Shown here: positions 52,541 through 61,127 of the stretch, in pieces
Numbering within the stretch: the first letter of the stretch is position 1
Layout of the letters: every line of letters starts with the position of its first letter
DNA from: Methyloligella sp050110875
GTDB lineage: Bacteria; Pseudomonadota; Alphaproteobacteria; Rhizobiales; Methyloligellaceae
NCBI GenBank assembly: GCA_050110875.1
Contig: CP188828.1
Coordinates: 1,240,001 to 1,304,000, forward strand
DNA: 64,000 bases
Direction of reading: 5' to 3'
The notes under the pieces: generated by a model
The model's input: the letters and a program-made list of their open reading frames with translations, nothing else
Databases searched by the model: none
What the model was told of the DNA's origin: nothing
Made by a program: the position numbers and the translations under genes

Positions 52541-53473
52541 ATGCTTATCAAGGTTCTAGGCTCTGGTGCGGGCGGCGGCCTGCCCCAATGGAATTGCGCC
52601 GGGCGGAACTCCGCCGGCGTGAGGGAAGGCGTCTCCGGTTTGCGTGCGCGCACCCAGTCGTCCCTGGCCGTCAGCTCGAACGGTAGGGATTGGGTGTTGC
52701 TGAACGCGACGCCGGATCTTCGCCAGCAGATCAACGAGACGCCGGAGCTACATCCGGATCCGAACGGATCCGTCCGCAACAGCCCCATCAAGGCGGTGGT
52801 GCTGACCAATGGCGATGTGGATCACGTGGCGGGTCTGTTGAACCTGCGCGAGGGGCAGCCCTTCACCATCCACGGCTCAGAGCGGGTGCTCGGCGTGCTG
52901 GCCGAGAACTCGATCTTCAATGTGCTCAATGCCGATATCGTGCGGCGGGTGCCGATGAGGCTGGGCGAGCCCTTTACGGTGGAAGGGCCGGATGGGCCGG
53001 TCGGACTCGAGGTCGAGGGGTTCGCGGTGCCGGGCAAGGTGGCGCTCTATCTCGAGGACGAATCGGCGGGCGAGGATTTCGGGACCCAGGAGGGCGATAC
53101 GATCGGCCTGAAGGTCACGGATACGGCATCGGGCGCGCATTTTTATTACGTGCCCGGCTGTGCCGAGGTGGACGATGCTCTCAAGGCACGGCTCAAGGGC
53201 GCGCCGCTGGTCTTCTTCGACGGGACGCTGTTCACCAATGACGAGATGATCCGCCAGGGCATGCTGCAGAAGACCGGGGAGCGCATGGGTCATATGAACA
53301 TGTCCGGTCCGAACGGCACTTTGGCTGCGTTCGAGGATCTCGGCGTGGAACGGAAGGTCTTCATCCACATCAACAACTCCAATCCGGTGCTGCGGGAGGA
53401 TTCGGAGGAGCGCGCGGCGGTGACCCAGGCCGGCTGGGACGTCGCCTTCGATGGGATGAAGCTGGAGTTGTAG
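52541..53473 (+). CDS. pqqB: PQQ biosynthesis protein PqqB
   Basis: 310 residues, the usual PqqB length. The N-terminus LIKVLGSGAGGGLPQWNC is the family signature, and the metallo-beta-lactamase core is present (LTNGDVDHVAGLLNLREG). PqqB hydroxylates the Glu-Tyr intermediate in pyrroloquinoline quinone synthesis. The start at 52541 matches family starts; the frame is open further upstream. No pqqA-like peptide and no pqqC, D or E lies beside it, so the pathway is split. It follows the receptor gene. Confidence 0.95.
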   Translation: MLIKVLGSGAGGGLPQWNCAGRNSAGVREGVSGLRARTQSSLAVSSNGRDWVLLNATPDLRQQINETPELHPDPNGSVRNSPIKAVVLTNGDVDHVAGLLNLREGQPFTIHGSERVLGVLAENSIFNVLNADIVRRVPMRLGEPFTVEGPDGPVGLEVEGFAVPGKVALYLEDESAGEDFGTQEGDTIGLKVTDTASGAHFYYVPGCAEVDDALKARLKGAPLVFFDGTLFTNDEMIRQGMLQKTGERMGHMNMSGPNGTLAAFEDLGVERKVFIHINNSNPVLREDSEERAAVTQAGWDVAFDGMKLEL

Positions 53474-53521
53474 CTTCGCCGAAATTCCGGCGGCTACCGG
53501 GATACGGCGCGGACCGGCGGG

Positions 53522-54508
53522 CTAGCCGGTTTTGGTCTCGCCGTCCCGGCCACTTTCGAAGAAAACCACATTATTCGTTTCTCGCTCCGACTCCGGGCCG
53601 GACTGCAAGGACGTTTGCGCCGCTTCGGCGGCATCGCGCCAACGCGCTTCGATGCGGGCGGCGAAGGTCTTCGGCTTGTCGGCGAAGAGCCTGGCGCCCA
53701 ACGCCTTGGCCTCGGCGCGTAGAGCCTTCTGATCCTTGCGGCAGCGCTTGGCGAGCTTGTCGGTCTCGCCCGTGCCGCCGAAAGTCATGGCAGGCGCGGT
53801 GGCGAGCTGATGAAGATTCGCCAGATCGTGGTCGTCGCCGAGCATCTTGGCCAGGGTGTGGACATGCTCGGCACGGGCGCCCAAGGTCTCCGGCCAGCAT
53901 GGGGTGAGAAGCTGCAACTGGCGCCAATGGCGCTGCACATGCTTGCGCCATTCGTGAAACGCTTCGTCGGACTTGTCCTTGTAGGCCTCACGGAACGCTT
54001 CTCTGGCGGCACGATACTCTTTTATGGCGCCTTCCCGCAGCGTCTCGAAATCGTCCGGAAAAACGGAAAGCTTGGCGAAGGTGGGACGCAGACGGTCGAG
54101 ATCCTCGACGGCCTTGGCGACCGGATCGGTACCGTTTGCTCCCAGCCTGCCCAAACGGCCTTCCAGCCAGGTACGCATCTGGCCGTACATATCGCCGTCG
54201 GTGAGCTTCGGGGATTTCCGTCCGAGTTTCTCCAGGGTTTCCATGAGGGCTTGCGCGTCGCGGGCAGGCGCCAACTCTTTGCCGATATCGCGAAGCCGGG
54301 CGCGCAGGTGGTCGAAAAGGGGCTCTGGAACGCCCGACTCGATCAGCCGCAAGAGCGAGCGCAGCCGTTTCAGGCTCTTTCGGGCGTTGTGGATGCCGGT
54401 ATGAATGTCGGGATCGGTGAGCCAGGATCTGGCGCTGTCGAGTTCACTGAGAGCAACTTGCCGGACGCTATGGGTGACCGGCAATGCCGGATCGAGACTA
54501 TACCCCAT
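53522..54508 (-). CDS. CHAD-domain protein
   Basis: 328 residues from the ATG at 54508 (GGAG 8 nt upstream); the frame reaches 54583. It is an all-helical CHAD domain in two halves, with conserved basic His/Arg/Lys helices (HNARKSLKRLRSLLRL; AFHEWRKHVQRHWRQLQLL; MLGDDHDLANLH). CHAD domains bind polyphosphate and often pair with CYTH phosphatases; no CYTH domain is present here. The role is probably polyphosphate binding in the cytosol. It converges on pqqB and follows the thi genes on the same strand. Confidence 0.85.
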   Translation of the reverse strand: MGYSLDPALPVTHSVRQVALSELDSARSWLTDPDIHTGIHNARKSLKRLRSLLRLIESGVPEPLFDHLRARLRDIGKELAPARDAQALMETLEKLGRKSPKLTDGDMYGQMRTWLEGRLGRLGANGTDPVAKAVEDLDRLRPTFAKLSVFPDDFETLREGAIKEYRAAREAFREAYKDKSDEAFHEWRKHVQRHWRQLQLLTPCWPETLGARAEHVHTLAKMLGDDHDLANLHQLATAPAMTFGGTGETDKLAKRCRKDQKALRAEAKALGARLFADKPKTFAARIEARWRDAAEAAQTSLQSGPESERETNNVVFFESGRDGETKTG

Positions 54509-54593
54509 TCCCTGTACTCCACTCGCGGATGACAACTTTCCAGCCGGCTCGACACCGGGGATAACCGCTGAAATATCGGGCAAATATAATATC

Positions 54594-55205
54594 TTAGTGA
54601 ATCTCTCGCCACCTCTGTGTGGCGGAAATCCAATCTTTCGTGCGTTGTTCCGGGTTTTCGCTCGTCACAACATCCGTGATCACCGATGCGCTGTCTGCGC
54701 CTGCCTCCAGAACGGCCGGCGCACGCTCAAGGGTGATGCCGCCGATCGCCACGAGAGGGCAGTGCAGTGCCGCCCGCCACGCCTTGACGCGGGCCAGCCC
54801 CTGGGGCGCCCAAGGCATGACTTTCAGCTTGGTCTCGTAGACCGGGCCGAGGGCGACATAGTCGGGTTCGGCGGCCTTGGCGGCCGCGAGCTCTTCCAAC
54901 GAATGGCTGCTGATGCCGAGCTTCAGCCCGGCCTGCTTGATGGCGCCGAGATCGGCGGCGGCGAGGTCCTCCTGGCCGAGATGGACGAAGCCGGCACCGA
55001 GCTCGATCGCCTCGCACCAGTAGTCGTTCACCACGAGCTGGCAATCGTGAGAGGCGCAAAGGCGCATGGTTTCGGCGATCTCGCGTCTTACGGTCTCGGG
55101 CGGGGCATCCTTGATGCGAAGCTGCAGAAGCTTCACGCCGAGCGGCACGAGACGGCTGGCCCAGGCGGCATCGGGAACGATGGGGTAGAAGGGGTCGAGC
55201 GTCAC
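54594..55205 (-). CDS. thiE: Thiamine phosphate synthase
   Basis: 203 residues, a TIM barrel with LLQLRIKD, VVNDYWCEAIELGAGFVHLGQEDL, GISSHSLEEL, YVALGPVYET and VAIGGITLE. ThiE joins the pyrimidine pyrophosphate to the thiazole phosphate. The classical T-x-T-K phosphate loop is altered to ETKLKV, so a TenI-like role is not wholly excluded. Last gene of thiO-thiS-thiG-thiE, 26 nt after thiG. Confidence 0.85.
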   Translation of the reverse strand: MTLDPFYPIVPDAAWASRLVPLGVKLLQLRIKDAPPETVRREIAETMRLCASHDCQLVVNDYWCEAIELGAGFVHLGQEDLAAADLGAIKQAGLKLGISSHSLEELAAAKAAEPDYVALGPVYETKLKVMPWAPQGLARVKAWRAALHCPLVAIGGITLERAPAVLEAGADSASVITDVVTSENPEQRTKDWISATQRWREIH

Positions 55206-55231
55206 GAGAGGCCACCTTCGGCCGAAAGAGA

Positions 55232-56032
55232 TCAGGAGGCGCGGTTGCTCCCGGAGAACGGCGTGCCGGCCACGGGGGTGGAGGGGGCCGCCATCTCCTG
55301 GGGCTCCATCAGCCCGGCGGCGAATGCCTGGTGTCCGGCCTTGATCGCCTTGCCGAAGGCGGCCGCCATGGTGACGGGATCGCCCGCTTTCGCGACGGCC
55401 GTGTTGAGCAGCACGCCGTCATAGCCGAGCTCCATGGCCTCCGCCGCGTGAGACGGCGCGCCGATACCGGCATCGACGATCAAGGGAATGTCGGGAAAAT
55501 AGGCGCGCAACGCCTTCAGGCCCGGCCGGTTGGCGAGACCGCAAGCGGAGCCGATGGGCGAGCCCCAGGGCATCAGCACCTCGCAACCCGCGGCGATGAG
55601 CCGTTCGGCGGCGCTCAAATCTTCCGTGCAGTAGGGAAGGATCTGAAAGCCTTCGCTGGCGAGCGCCTTGGCGGCTTCCACCAAGCCGAACAGATCGGGC
55701 TGCAGCGTGTCGTCATTGCCGATGACCTCCAGCTTGATCCACGACGTGCCGAACAGCTCGCGGGCCATCTGGGCGGTGGCGATGGCTTCCTTCGGCGTGT
55801 GGCAGCCGGCGGTGTTGGGGAGAAGCTTCAGGCCCAGCTCTTCGATGAGTTGCCAGAAGCCCTGGCCTGTGCGCTGGCGTGCCGATTCCCGCCTCAGGGA
55901 CACGGTGAGGATCTCGGCGCCCGAAGCCTTCGCCGCACGGGCGAGGATGTCGGGCGAGGGGTAGCCCGCGGTGCCGAGGAGCAAGCGGGACGAGAAGGTT
56001 TCGCCGTATAGAGTGAGCTTAGGATCCGCCAT
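55232..56032 (-). CDS. thiG: Thiazole synthase
   Basis: 266 residues. The Schiff-base lysine is K100 in WIKLEVIGND, and the phosphate-binding end reads VLMPWGSPIGSACG, LIVDAGIGAPSHAAEAMELG and GVLLNTAVAKAGDP. ThiG builds the thiazole phosphate from deoxyxylulose phosphate, ThiS thiocarboxylate and the glycine imine made by ThiO. It follows thiS by 16 nt. Confidence 0.95.
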   Translation of the reverse strand: MADPKLTLYGETFSSRLLLGTAGYPSPDILARAAKASGAEILTVSLRRESARQRTGQGFWQLIEELGLKLLPNTAGCHTPKEAIATAQMARELFGTSWIKLEVIGNDDTLQPDLFGLVEAAKALASEGFQILPYCTEDLSAAERLIAAGCEVLMPWGSPIGSACGLANRPGLKALRAYFPDIPLIVDAGIGAPSHAAEAMELGYDGVLLNTAVAKAGDPVTMAAAFGKAIKAGHQAFAAGLMEPQEMAAPSTPVAGTPFSGSNRAS

Positions 56033-56048
56033 GTCTTTCGGTTTTCGT

Positions 56049-56246
56049 CTAGCCGCCCTGGCGCGGGGCGACGATCTCGATCTCGTCGCCGCTGGTCAGC
56101 CGGGTCTCGGCGCGGGCCGATTCCGGCACGAAGTTGCCGTTGCGGGCGGTGGCGATCTTGGCGTCGGCGAGCTCGAGCTCGGCGCAGAGCGTGGCGAGAT
56201 CGGCCGCCTCGGTTGCGAGCGGTTCACCGTTCACGAGTATCTGCAA
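56049..56246 (-). CDS. thiS: Sulfur carrier protein ThiS
   Basis: 65 residues, a ubiquitin-like fold ending in the required GG (APRQGG). Translation most likely starts at a TTG at 56246, 7 nt after AGGAG, giving LQILVNGEPL, the normal ThiS start. The ATG at 56294 would add 16 residues unlike the family. It overlaps the thiO end by 23 nt. Confidence 0.9.
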   Translation of the reverse strand: MQILVNGEPLATEAADLATLCAELELADAKIATARNGNFVPESARAETRLTSGDEIEIVAPRQGG

Positions 56247-57234
56247 AGAAGATCTCCTCTTCGCGCGTGCCGTCTTCAAGATAGCCGGCGACAAGCTCGG
56301 CTAGGGCCGGAGACAACAGAAAGCCGTGCCGGTAGAGGCCGTTCACATAGATATAGCGAGGTGAGACGATAATCCTAGGGAGATTGTCGGGAAAGGCGGG
56401 TCGGACCCCGGCGCCTTGGTCGATGATTTCCGCTTCGCCGAAGGCGGGGTCGAGAGCATAGGCGGCGCCCAGGAGATCGAGTGCGGAGCGCACGCTGATG
56501 CGGCCGCCCTCGTCGCTCTCGATGGCCGTGGCGCCCAGCATGTATTCGCGATTCCCGCGGGGCACGACATAAAGAGGGTGGCGCGGGTGAAGCAGGCGAA
56601 CAGGGCGGGAGAGCGCGATCTCCTCGCTCCTGACGATGATGCGCTCGCCGCGCACGCCGCGCAGCTCGGGCAGGTCCGCGCGGGCCCCGAGCCCCCGGCA
56701 GTCGATCACGAGATCGGCGTCTTGGGGGGGCGCCTCGGTGCCGAAGACGAAGCGGGCACCGGCCTTCTCCGCTTTCTCCATGGCCCAGGCCATGGCCGTC
56801 TCGGGCGGGAAATGGGCCTCGCCTTCGAAAAACAGGGCCGTCTCGAAGCGGCGGGCCAGGCTTGGCTCGAGCTTGTGGATCGCGTCCGCATCCAACCGCT
56901 CGTGATGGCTGGTCATGCGGGCGAAACGCTCCAGCAGCGGACGATCCCGGGGCAGGGTCAGCACGAGGCTGCCGTTGACGATGGTGCCGGGAAAGGTCTC
57001 CCGCCACAGGGCGATGCTGCGCAGGCCGAGCCGCCGCACCAGCGCCTCGGCGCTCTCCTCCTCGCAGCGGGGCGCCAGCATGGCCGCGGCGTAGCGGCTG
57101 GCGGCGTCGGCAAAGGGGGTTTCCGACTTCTCATAGACCGTCACGCGGTAGCCCTTGCGAGCCAGAGTCAGGGCCTGCCAGAGGCCGGTGATGCCGGCGC
57201 CGCGAATGGCGATGGTCGATGGGCGATCGGTCAT
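56224..57234 (-). CDS. thiO: Glycine oxidase ThiO (FAD-dependent)
   Basis: 336 residues of the DAO family: FAD motif IRGAGITGLWQALTLARKG at the N-terminus, PRGNREYMLGATAIESDE in the middle and the closing NGLYRHGFLLSPALAELV. It oxidises glycine to the imine used by ThiG. It begins 18 nt after the gamma-glutamyltransferase stop, so transcription may come through from that gene. No thiC gene or TPP riboswitch precedes it. Confidence 0.9.
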   Translation of the reverse strand: MTDRPSTIAIRGAGITGLWQALTLARKGYRVTVYEKSETPFADAASRYAAAMLAPRCEEESAEALVRRLGLRSIALWRETFPGTIVNGSLVLTLPRDRPLLERFARMTSHHERLDADAIHKLEPSLARRFETALFFEGEAHFPPETAMAWAMEKAEKAGARFVFGTEAPPQDADLVIDCRGLGARADLPELRGVRGERIIVRSEEIALSRPVRLLHPRHPLYVVPRGNREYMLGATAIESDEGGRISVRSALDLLGAAYALDPAFGEAEIIDQGAGVRPAFPDNLPRIIVSPRYIYVNGLYRHGFLLSPALAELVAGYLEDGTREEEIFFADTRER

Positions 57235-57252
57235 GAATGAGCCATAACGCGC

Positions 57253-59007
57253 TCAGTTGCCCAAGGCCACGCCTTCGCGGCGCGGATCGGCGCCGCCCTC
57301 CAGGCCGTTCTCGGTAACCGCGATGACGTGCAGACCGCTGGTCAGCGCCGAGCGTTTCACCTTGTAGCCGAGCGCCGAAAGCTTACCGGCGAGATCGTCG
57401 AGATCCGGATCCTTCTCCAGCATGAGCGTGTTGCCGACAGCACCGAAATTGGCGAGCGACACGGCGGCTTGCGGATCGAGATTCCAATCGACCATGGCGA
57501 AGAGGGTCTTGGAGACGAACAGAATGATACCGGGCCCGCCGGGGGAGCCGAGGACGTAGCGCAAGGCGCGGCCGCCATCCTCCCCGGTGAAGGCGATGGT
57601 CGGATCCATGGAGCTGCGCGGCCGCTTGCCGGGCTCCACCCGGTTGGCGATGGGGCGGCCTTCCTTGTCCTTCGGCTCGAAGGAGAAGTCGGTGAGCTGG
57701 TTGTTGAGCAGGAAGCCGCCCACCATGGTGCGCGCGCCAAAGGCCTGCTCGATGCTGGTGGTCATGGAGAGGGCGTTGCCGTCCTTATCCACGATCGAGA
57801 TATGGCTGGTGCCCGGGCGTTCCTGCGTGCCGTCCTTGCCGAAACGGCCGGGATCGACACCCGGCGGGATACCGGGCTCCGCCTCGGGCAGGCGCTTGCC
57901 CGGCGTGATGAGCTCGGCGCGCTCGGCGAGATAGGTCGCGTCGAGCAACCCTTTCACCGGCACGGGGACGAAATCCTCATCGGCGAGATATTCGCCGCGG
58001 TCGGCGAAGGCGAGGCGCTCTGCATCGGCGATGATTTGCACCGGGGGCAAGGCGAGGGGCTTTTCGCCGAGATCGAAAGGCTCGGCGAGCTTCAGGATCT
58101 GTCCCACAGTGATGCCGCCGGAGGAGGGGAGCCCCGCGCCGCAGACCTCGATCTTGCGATACAGAACGCAGGCGGGCTTGCGTTCCTTCGCTTCATAGGA
58201 TGCGAGGTCCCGCGCGGAGAGCTCGCCGGGCGCGCGGGGGTCGTTGGCGACGGTCTCGGCGATCGCGCCTGCAAGCGTACCGGAATAGAAGGCGTCCGGC
58301 CCGTTGGCAGCGATCGTTCGAAGCGTTTTCGCGAAGGCGGGGTTCTTCAGGGTGTCACCCGGCTGGAGGGGTGTGCCGCCGGGGAAGAAATAGGTCCGTG
58401 CTTCGGGCGCAAAATCCCCCGGCTTCATATTGTCCAGCAGGGTGGCGAGGCGTTCGGAGACAGGGAAGCCCCGGTGGGCGATCTCGATGGCGGGGTGGAA
58501 GAGCTCCTTCCAGGGGAGCTTGCCGTAGCGCTGATGCATCTTCCACATCATGGCGAGGACGCCGGGTGTGCCGATGGATTTGCCGCTTGCCACCGCTTCT
58601 TTGAACTTCAGCGGCTTGCCATTCTCATCGAGGAAGAGGGCTTCGGTGACGTTTGCCGGCGCGGTCTCGCGGCCGTCGAAGCCGGCGAGGGTCTTCGCCT
58701 CCTTCTCCCAATAAAGGGCGAAGGCGCCGCCGCCGATGCCCGAGGATTGGGGTTCCACGAGGTTCAGAACAAGCTGCACCGCAATGCCCGCGTCGATGGC
58801 GCTGCCGCCTTTCTCCAGCATCTCCATGCCGGCTTCGGCGGCCAGCGGATGGGCGGCCACCACCATCTCGTCTTTCGCCGTGACGAGGGGCTTGGCGGCG
58901 ATGGCGCTCTTGGCTTCCGGCTGGCGCGTGTCGTCCTGAGCGGACGCGGCGGCCGGGAAGAGAATGAGAAGGGCGAGAAGGAAGGAGGCGAGGCGGGACT
59001 TGGTCAT
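57253..59007 (-). CDS. ggt: Gamma-glutamyltransferase (periplasmic)
   Basis: 584 residues from the ATG at 59007 (signal peptide LASFLLALLILFPAAASAQ); the frame is open to 59103. The precursor is cut before T400 in ERPGTSHISIVD, making the small subunit with its N-terminal Thr nucleophile. Other landmarks: SSGIGGGAFALYW, GRETAP, PSSGGITVGQ and GSPGGPGI. It breaks down glutathione and gamma-glutamyl compounds in the periplasm. It ends 18 nt before thiO. Confidence 0.95.
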   Translation of the reverse strand: MTKSRLASFLLALLILFPAAASAQDDTRQPEAKSAIAAKPLVTAKDEMVVAAHPLAAEAGMEMLEKGGSAIDAGIAVQLVLNLVEPQSSGIGGGAFALYWEKEAKTLAGFDGRETAPANVTEALFLDENGKPLKFKEAVASGKSIGTPGVLAMMWKMHQRYGKLPWKELFHPAIEIAHRGFPVSERLATLLDNMKPGDFAPEARTYFFPGGTPLQPGDTLKNPAFAKTLRTIAANGPDAFYSGTLAGAIAETVANDPRAPGELSARDLASYEAKERKPACVLYRKIEVCGAGLPSSGGITVGQILKLAEPFDLGEKPLALPPVQIIADAERLAFADRGEYLADEDFVPVPVKGLLDATYLAERAELITPGKRLPEAEPGIPPGVDPGRFGKDGTQERPGTSHISIVDKDGNALSMTTSIEQAFGARTMVGGFLLNNQLTDFSFEPKDKEGRPIANRVEPGKRPRSSMDPTIAFTGEDGGRALRYVLGSPGGPGIILFVSKTLFAMVDWNLDPQAAVSLANFGAVGNTLMLEKDPDLDDLAGKLSALGYKVKRSALTSGLHVIAVTENGLEGGADPRREGVALGN

Positions 59008-59466
59008 GGACGCAAAGATAAGCGTTTTGTCCGCCTGTGCCAGCCGGTCGCCGGCGGGAATCGCCAGAAAATGAGAAGCAGGCGGGCGGTGCGGCACCCG
59101 CATCCGCCAGGGGGGTGGTGATGAAGGGGAATACGGGCACCTGCTCGAGCTGCGGATAAGAGCCCGCAGCGGCTCGTCAGGTGGTTTTCCGGCCCGCCTG
59201 CTTCGTCAACGCCAGTCGACGTAACGCTCGACCTCTCGGCGTCGTCTGGGTCGCTTGTGGTGAACAACTCCGAACAAATGTTCCTATAATGTTCTATAGC
59301 CGAGTCGGGCCTGAGTCAATCGTCGGGATCGAAGCACGGTGCCAAAGGACTGCTTCGGCGCTCTTCCGATCGAAGAGATACATTCTGCCCAAGGCCGAGA
59401 CTCCCTTAACCGGCTGGAAACCAAAATCGTGGCAAGAAGGTGGGCGTTTAAAGACGGGGTTTTGTT
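59008..59466. other. Divergent intergenic region: ggt / L,D-transpeptidase
   Basis: 459 bp without a convincing gene. It holds promoters for ggt (minus) and the L,D-transpeptidase (plus). The SOS-box-like sequence at 59271-59294 is the only clear element. A GACGGGG stretch about 10 nt before 59467 may act as ribosome site. Confidence 0.5.
59271..59294. promoter_or_regulatory. LexA-box-like sequence
   Basis: GTTC-N7-GTTC (59280-59294), the alphaproteobacterial LexA half-site spacing, overlaps CGAAC-AAAT-GTTCC (59271-59284), which fits the Gram-positive SOS box. It stands 173 bp upstream of the L,D-transpeptidase and 264 bp from ggt. Neither is a usual SOS gene, so chance is a real possibility. 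Confidence 0.35.
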
Positions 59467-60060
59467 ATGCGTATCGTCTTCTTCCGCGCGTTGCCGGTCG
59501 GCATCGCGCTGCTCGCCCTGTGTGCGGGTTCCCTTCCGGCCTTCGCCAATGCCGGTATCTTCGGCATCTTTCAGCCACAGCCACGCCCGAGTCATGCCAG
59601 CTCCGGCGCCCGGCTGGTTTCCTTCACGCCGCGGGTCGATCCCGGCACGGTGCTGGTCTCGTTCGCCGACCGAAAGCTCTACTACGTGCTGCCGAACGCC
59701 CGGGCCATCTCCTACCCGATCGGCGCGCCCATGGCCCATGCCCGCTGGCAGGGGGTCATGACGGTGACGGCGAAGAAGGTCAATCCGGGGTGGACGCCGA
59801 CCGCCGATATGCGGCGGGAGAACCCGACCTTGCCGGCCTATGTGCCGGGCGGCCATCCGCGCAATCCGCTCGGTCCGCGGGCCATGTATCTTGGGGATAG
59901 CCTGTATCGCATTCATGGGACCGATGCGCCCTGGACGGTCGGCCAGGAAGTCTCCCATGGCTGCATCCGCATGTATAACCGCGATGTCATCGACCTTTAT
60001 CAGCGAGTCCCGATCGGGACGAAGGTCGTGGTGACCTGGCAGCGCTTCGCCCACGGCTAG
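59467..60060 (+). CDS. L,D-transpeptidase (YkuD domain)
   Basis: 197 residues: signal peptide ending PAFANA, then a YkuD domain from about 60 (VLVSFADRKLYYVLPNARAI) with catalytic H150 (YRIHGTD) and the H164-G-C166 motif in VSHGCIRMYNRD. It forms 3-3 peptidoglycan cross-links or attaches outer-membrane proteins to peptidoglycan in the periplasm. It is a single gene closed by a terminator. Confidence 0.95.
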   Translation: MRIVFFRALPVGIALLALCAGSLPAFANAGIFGIFQPQPRPSHASSGARLVSFTPRVDPGTVLVSFADRKLYYVLPNARAISYPIGAPMAHARWQGVMTVTAKKVNPGWTPTADMRRENPTLPAYVPGGHPRNPLGPRAMYLGDSLYRIHGTDAPWTVGQEVSHGCIRMYNRDVIDLYQRVPIGTKVVVTWQRFAHG

Positions 60061-60115
60061 CGCCGCGCAAGACGAAAGTTTCCGGCCCCCCAGCCGACGA
60101 CCTGCAAAGGTCAGG

Positions 60116-60151
60116 AAGGCCGTCCGGTTCGCACCCGGGCGGCCTTTTCGT
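60116..60151 (+). terminator. Rho-independent terminator after the L,D-transpeptidase
   Basis: A 12-bp stem (AAGGCCGTCCGG / CCGGGCGGCCTT, one G-U pair) with a 7-nt loop and a TTTTCGTTT tail. Confidence 0.85.
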
Positions 60152-60202
60152 TTGCGCTTTCGAGCCGGCCGGGAGTTGCGTCGAAGCGGCGCGCCCCACC
60201 GT

Positions 60203-60228
60203 CGAACAAAGCTCGCAGGGAATGCGTT
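60203..60228 (+). promoter_or_regulatory. Possible sigma-EcfG (general stress) promoter
   Basis: CGAAC - 17 nt - CGTT resembles the GGAAC-N16/17-CGTT promoter of the alphaproteobacterial general stress response, with one mismatch. It ends 60 bp before a DJ-1/PfpI stress-protein gene, a plausible target. Confidence 0.35.
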
Positions 60229-60287
60229 TAGGCCTCCAAGATCACCGACGAGACTGACCGAAGTCTTGTTTTTCAAGGAGGTTTCTC

Positions 60288-60854
60288 ATGAACGATCTGA
60301 CCGGAAAGAAGATCGCCATTCTGGCGGCCGACGGCTACGAAGAATCGGAGCTGATGGAGCCCAAGAAGGCGCTGGAAGAGGCCGGCGGCGAGGTCGAGAT
60401 CGTCTCGCTCGAGGCGGGACAGATTCGCGGCTGGAAGGGCAAGGACTGGTCGGGCAACAGGTTGGATGTCGATCGCACGGTGGATGAGGCCAAGGTGGCC
60501 GACTACCACGCGCTGGTCATCCCGGGCGGCCAGATCAATCCGGATCTGCTGCGCGCCAACGAGACGGCGGTGCAGTTCGTGGCCGATTTCTACGACAGCC
60601 AGAAGCCGATGGCCGCGATCTGTCACGGGCCTTGGGTGCTGGTCGAGGCCGGCCTCGCCGATGGCCGCAAGATGACCTCCTATCACTCCATGGCGACGGA
60701 CGTGAAGAACGCCGGCGCCCATTGGGTCGACAAGGAGGTGGTGGTGGATCAGGGCCTGATCACCAGCCGCAACCCCAACGATTTGCCGGCCTTCTGCGAC
60801 AAGATCATCGAGGAGATCCTCGAAGGCCGTCACCAGAAGCGCGAAGCGGCCTAA
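60288..60854 (+). CDS. DJ-1/PfpI-family stress protein (YhbO-like)
   Basis: 188 residues of the class I glutamine amidotransferase-like fold, with the nucleophile elbow C112-H113 in AAICHGPWVLVEAG and the acidic partner near E18 in DGYEESEL. YhbO/PfpI proteins are linked to stress survival, with proposed deglycase or protease activity. The ribosome site AAGGAGG precedes the ATG. The upstream promoter resembles a stress-sigma site. Confidence 0.9.
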   Translation: MNDLTGKKIAILAADGYEESELMEPKKALEEAGGEVEIVSLEAGQIRGWKGKDWSGNRLDVDRTVDEAKVADYHALVIPGGQINPDLLRANETAVQFVADFYDSQKPMAAICHGPWVLVEAGLADGRKMTSYHSMATDVKNAGAHWVDKEVVVDQGLITSRNPNDLPAFCDKIIEEILEGRHQKREAA

Positions 60855-61127
60855 AAGCGCGTTTCGAACATGGATCGGGGGCTGGGGCGGACCGTCCGTC
60901 CGGCCTCCGTTTCGCCATCGCGCTCTCCAGGCTTAGTGCTTCCTTCGCGCAAAGACTATGTTGGGAGCATCCAGTCTTTTCCGGAGGTGACGCGAGAGGA
61001 AACAAATTGCTTTTTCGGGGGCAGAGATTGAAACCTCGCCCCCTCGATTTCTACATCCTTTGCAAGATTATGGGCCGAGGCCCGCTCTCTGACGGGCCGC
61101 CCAGAACATTCCCAATTGGAGATCATC

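Noticed and set aside
56224..57252. A possible TPP riboswitch before thiO
   Set aside because: Only 18 nt separate ggt and thiO, and no CUGAGA/thi-box pattern was seen.
57328..59121. A 597-codon open frame antisense to ggt
   Set aside because: The ggt frame carries the Thr nucleophile and signal peptide; the other has no recognisable feature.
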